Below, in pieces: positions 60,979-64,000 of a stretch of 64,000 nt of DNA; the first letter of the stretch is position 1; the number at the start of each line of letters is the position of its first letter. Origin of the DNA: a bacterium (GTDB lineage Bacteria > Bacteroidota > Bacteroidia > Cytophagales > Cyclobacteriaceae). Location: positions 1 through 64,000 of the forward strand of contig JANSWY010000007.1 in assembly GCA_024743255.1 (NCBI GenBank), in the 5' to 3' direction. The notes under the pieces are model-generated. The model was given only the letters and a program-made list of their open reading frames with translations. It was not told the DNA's origin and did not search any database. The position numbers and the translations under genes are program-made.

Positions 60979-63900
60979 TTAGTTACTTAATACCACTTTT
61001 CTGGTATCAAATCCATCTTTTGTAAATATTCTTAAAGTATATATCCCTGAATTAAGATTGCCGGTATCAATACTTTTCATTTTGCCAGATACCTGGAAAT
61101 TGTTAAATCTTGAAGTCTTTCCAGTCAGGTCAATCAACTCCATATACACAACTTCTTCATCAGAAATAATATTTAGTTTACTTCCATTACTTGGGTTTGG
61201 AGCCACTGTAAGATCAAGACTAATAGGTCTTTCAGTATTAGTAGGTGCCTGCTGGATGCTTAAGTTGTCAACTGTCCAGCCGTATGCGTTTACATTGGCA
61301 TTACTTTGAAGTCTGAATCTAATCAGAATCAAATCACCATCACTAAAGAACTGAGAAAGGTTTATTTCCTGATCTACATATAATGATGCATCTACATCAC
61401 TACTTGAGTTATAGGCATCCAACCAACCAGAGTTAGCACTTGCGTCATAGCTTGCCAGTTCTACCCAGTTTAGGCCATCCACTGTACCTTCAACAGATAC
61501 TTTATCATTACCTGGTTCCACAATAGCAATGTCATCATAATACATCATTGGCATACTTCCATTAACAGTAATAGGAGTTCTGATTAGCGCCGAGATGTCA
61601 CTGTTGTCAGCATAGTTATGTGGACTTTGAAGAGCGAAATTTCCGGAGAAAGAAACAGCTATTGAAATCCCATCATCATAAATAGATGGGTTGTTGCTAA
61701 AAGCTGTATTGAACGCATTCGCTGGATCCTGTAGATCAATAACATCAAAGTCTTGAGCCACTCCAACTGCTCTGGCAGAGTTCTTAGTTGCTGTGGTATA
61801 GAAAGAAACTACTCCAGGTGATGCGTTTGTCAGAGCTACAGACTCAGAAGTACCAGCGGATACATTTGTTGTGCTGTAAATCAAAACATCATCCGCATAT
61901 AACTCTACTTCATCATAGTCAGTGCCATAAGTAAGCTCTACCATCGTTTCTTCTGAAGGTGTTATATATACATTGCTTACAATAGGTGCGGTAAGTCCTG
62001 TTTGGACAGTTTCTGTAATAGCTGACCAAATTCCTCTACCATGTGTTGCCATTACAATTTCATTATCCTGGCCTTTCATGTCCCAAACGCTGGCATTTAT
62101 AAAATCTTCATTTAATGCCCATGTTGCACCATTGTCAAGTGATTCAATGATTCCAATCTCAGATCCTACCCAAATGATATCGGTATTATCAGGTCTTACA
62201 TATAAACAATAAACTGCTACATCAGGGAATCCAGTTGAACTTGTTGCATTACTGCCGAAACCAGATATATCTTCCCAGGTTTGACCTAAATCAGTAGTCC
62301 TTAATACTTTTGGACCTTCCGCGAAACTAAACAGCGCATATGCTGTATTTGGCTCAGTAGGGTGAGAGGCAAGCTTACTCGTTATTCCAAGAGTTGCCTC
62401 ATTGAATAAAGTAGTTTGAGAGAAAGTCTCTCCAGCATCTGTTGAAACATGGATTCTGTTTGTAGCAGTCATTCCACTACCTCCCCATACTATATCAGGA
62501 TTAGCTCTTGATACTTCTACATCAAGGAAAGTAGAACCTACCCAATTGGCAGTTATCTCACTTAAATTCCAATCCTCACCAAAGTTAGTTGACTTAAATA
62601 CACCAGAAGAGCTCACTGAGTATATTACCTCTGGAGTTGATTTTGATCCTGCTAGTTTAGTAATAAAAGGAGGGGTTCCTGATAACCCGCTTGTAGCTGG
62701 TGACCAGCTAGCTCCTCCATTTACAGTTCTTCTAAGACCGTTATTTTGAGACCCACCAATCATTTTCAGAGGATCCTGACTATGCCAAATAGCTTCAAAT
62801 CCATCTCCACCAATTCCGAAAATATAAGCCGTCTTATCATCAGCATCTATTCCTTCAGGAGAATACCAGGTACCATTGTCTTGCATTCCGCCAATATATC
62901 TCTCGCCTCCAGGCATCTTATCAGCTCCATAAAATTGACTTGTATTATATGATTGGCCCGCGAAATTCCAGGTTCCTTCTGCTACACCAGGATCTGTTCC
63001 CACGTCAGAAACAAATACTCCACCATCATTTGTAAGGACTATTCTATAAGTTTCAGCTGCATCATCTTCAGGAATTACAACCATATAGTGCTGATCTGGG
63101 TGTACATCTACACCGTTTACATTGTATGAGTTTCTTCCGTTGTAGTCGTTGTAAGGATCTGCCACCGCTTCTGAGACCCCTCTTGCAGTTGCCACTGATT
63201 CATTCACGATTTGCACTTCAGATTCTGGTAAATTGTCAGGATCCCAAGTTGCAGCCGGATCTAGTATTGGCCAAAAGAAATACATTTCGTTATGCTCATG
63301 ACCACCTGCTACAGCGATAGAACTATTAGGCCCAGAAGCGTCATAATCTACGTTGTTTACATATATGTATTCTCTTGCTGTTAAGAGGTCTGGGTCATTA
63401 TCATCATCCCTTGGGTTCAGATCAAATTCTCCATCTCTTTCCTGGTCTCTGAAAGAAACCATCAATTGCCTTACCTCATTACCATCTTCATCCACTTCAT
63501 AAACTTCGAATGGCACTTCAGCATAGTCTTGATATGAGTAGTCGGCTGCAGGAACACCAGGACCACCATTGCCATTTGATCCACCATTTGAAGGAACTGT
63601 AAACCTATGCGCCATCTGAGATCTGCCTGGTCCGAATTTCACATAAACTGATGCGCCATTTGCCTCAGGGCCTATTTCCAAAGCTCCACCAGCAGCTGAA
63701 GCACTAAATGGAACAAAGTCCATAAACGAAGGGGTTTCTCCGAAATCTGTGAAATTGGCTGTTCCACTGGAACCTGTTAAAACTGTTCTGAATAAACCAA
63801 CTCCTCCAAAATAAACAACATTCTCATCGTAAGGACTACATACTACGGTATTGTCATACCATCCTTGACCTCCTAGGAAATCAGCGAAATCTCCATTAAA

Positions 63901-64000
63901 TGTAACTTCTACTAAGTCCCATGTAGCTCCTTTATCCTGGCTTAAGTATAAATCTGAAGCTGTACCGGATACTCCACCTTGGGTAGAAGCATAAACGTAA
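60979..64000 (-). CDS. Large exported protein with T9SS type A sorting domain (5' end beyond window)
   Basis: The frame stays open to base 64000 on the minus strand, so at least 1,006 residues are seen and the N-terminus is missing. It contains BNR/Ycf48-like propeller repeats (LYLSQDKGATWDLVEV at the right edge, DGFEAIWHSQDPLKMIGGSQ, SSSGVFKSTNFGEDWNLSEI, VLRTTDLGQTWEDISGFG), then a concanavalin/MAM-like segment, and finally the type A sorting domain (LDLTVAPNPSNGSKLNIISD, YMELIDLTGKTSRFNNFQVS, SGIYTLRIFTKDGFDTRKVV). It should be exported by the T9SS; the propeller resembles sortilin- or xyloglucanase-type folds. A substrate cannot be named. Confidence 0.9.
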   Translation of the reverse strand, partial: YVYASTQGGVSGTASDLYLSQDKGATWDLVEVTFNGDFADFLGGQGWYDNTVVCSPYDENVVYFGGVGLFRTVLTGSSGTANFTDFGETPSFMDFVPFSASAAGGALEIGPEANGASVYVKFGPGRSQMAHRFTVPSNGGSNGNGGPGVPAADYSYQDYAEVPFEVYEVDEDGNEVRQLMVSFRDQERDGEFDLNPRDDDNDPDLLTAREYIYVNNVDYDASGPNSSIAVAGGHEHNEMYFFWPILDPAATWDPDNLPESEVQIVNESVATARGVSEAVADPYNDYNGRNSYNVNGVDVHPDQHYMVVIPEDDAAETYRIVLTNDGGVFVSDVGTDPGVAEGTWNFAGQSYNTSQFYGADKMPGGERYIGGMQDNGTWYSPEGIDADDKTAYIFGIGGDGFEAIWHSQDPLKMIGGSQNNGLRRTVNGGASWSPATSGLSGTPPFITKLAGSKSTPEVIYSVSSSGVFKSTNFGEDWNLSEITANWVGSTFLDVEVSRANPDIVWGGSGMTATNRIHVSTDAGETFSQTTLFNEATLGITSKLASHPTEPNTAYALFSFAEGPKVLRTTDLGQTWEDISGFGSNATSSTGFPDVAVYCLYVRPDNTDIIWVGSEIGIIESLDNGATWALNEDFINASVWDMKGQDNEIVMATHGRGIWSAITETVQTGLTAPIVSNVYITPSEETMVELTYGTDYDEVELYADDVLIYSTTNVSAGTSESVALTNASPGVVSFYTTATKNSARAVGVAQDFDVIDLQDPANAFNTAFSNNPSIYDDGISIAVSFSGNFALQSPHNYADNSDISALIRTPITVNGSMPMMYYDDIAIVEPGNDKVSVEGTVDGLNWVELASYDASANSGWLDAYNSSSDVDASLYVDQEINLSQFFSDGDLILIRFRLQSNANVNAYGWTVDNLSIQQAPTNTERPISLDLTVAPNPSNGSKLNIISDEEVVYMELIDLTGKTSRFNNFQVSGKMKSIDTGNLNSGIYTLRIFTKDGFDTRKVVLSN

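Overview
The window reads as a chromosomal segment of a gliding-type marine Bacteroidota bacterium, probably of the order Cytophagales. The evidence is PorP/SprF beside a type B type IX secretion (T9SS) cargo, a second T9SS cargo with a C-terminal sorting domain at the right edge, many lipoproteins with acidic residues after the cysteine, promoters of the Bacteroidota form (TTG/TTTG, about 19 bp, TAnnTTTG), almost no Shine-Dalgarno sites, and an AT-rich composition. The order-level placement is inference.

Layout. 1-6297: end of a PKD/T9SS type B protein, PorP/SprF, CCA-adding enzyme (cca), a TPR protein, an SRPBCC protein and a Tat-exported PhoX-like protein. 6408-14061: most of a type II secretion-like (T2SS) machine: pseudopilin, prepilin peptidase, GspE, GspD, GspL/M/C-like proteins and a lipoprotein. 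14075-25755: the first RHS cassette, with three fibre-like proteins sharing one C-terminal module, an RHS N-half, an RHS core protein with a variable C-terminus, and a candidate immunity protein. 25752-26833: a REP/IS200-like transposase element with a truncated relative. 26934-31268: lipoproteins, a membrane LuxR regulator, a 21-bp minisatellite, a MITE-like element and a DUF1801 protein.

31337-33700 is the most unusual locus: a promoter and structured leader, a 268-aa protein of unknown function, two non-canonical tRNA-like RNAs, and an RNase Z-like metallo-beta-lactamase protein. The first RNA is laid out as a circularly permuted tRNA: the T-arm and 3' acceptor strand lie upstream of the 5' acceptor strand and D-arm. 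Its acceptor and T-arm closely resemble the ordinary tRNA-Asp encoded elsewhere in the window. The second RNA has intact ends but an abnormal anticodon and variable region. I infer that this is an RNA-centred operon in which the nuclease processes or acts on the tRNA-like RNAs.

33710-48226: an ion-channel-like membrane protein (minus strand), then the second RHS cassette (one fibre protein, RHS N-half, RHS core with a HExxH metallopeptidase C-terminus, candidate immunity protein), then small exported proteins, heptamer repeats and a cadherin-like lipoprotein. 48396-51577: the missing T2SS parts (GspK-, I/H- and J-like pseudopilins and GspF), about 34 kb from the other half. 51914-64000: mainly housekeeping genes (oxidoreductase, tRNA-Asp, accA, patatin, acyltransferase, zinc-ribbon protein, Nif3, lpxK, putative porin, miaE) and an incomplete large T9SS cargo protein.

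The two RHS cassettes share promoter layout, a leader motif, gene order and parts of their sequence, so they look like diversified copies of one surface/toxin module. One lies immediately downstream of the first T2SS gene block. Functions in the unusual loci are inferred from sequence only.
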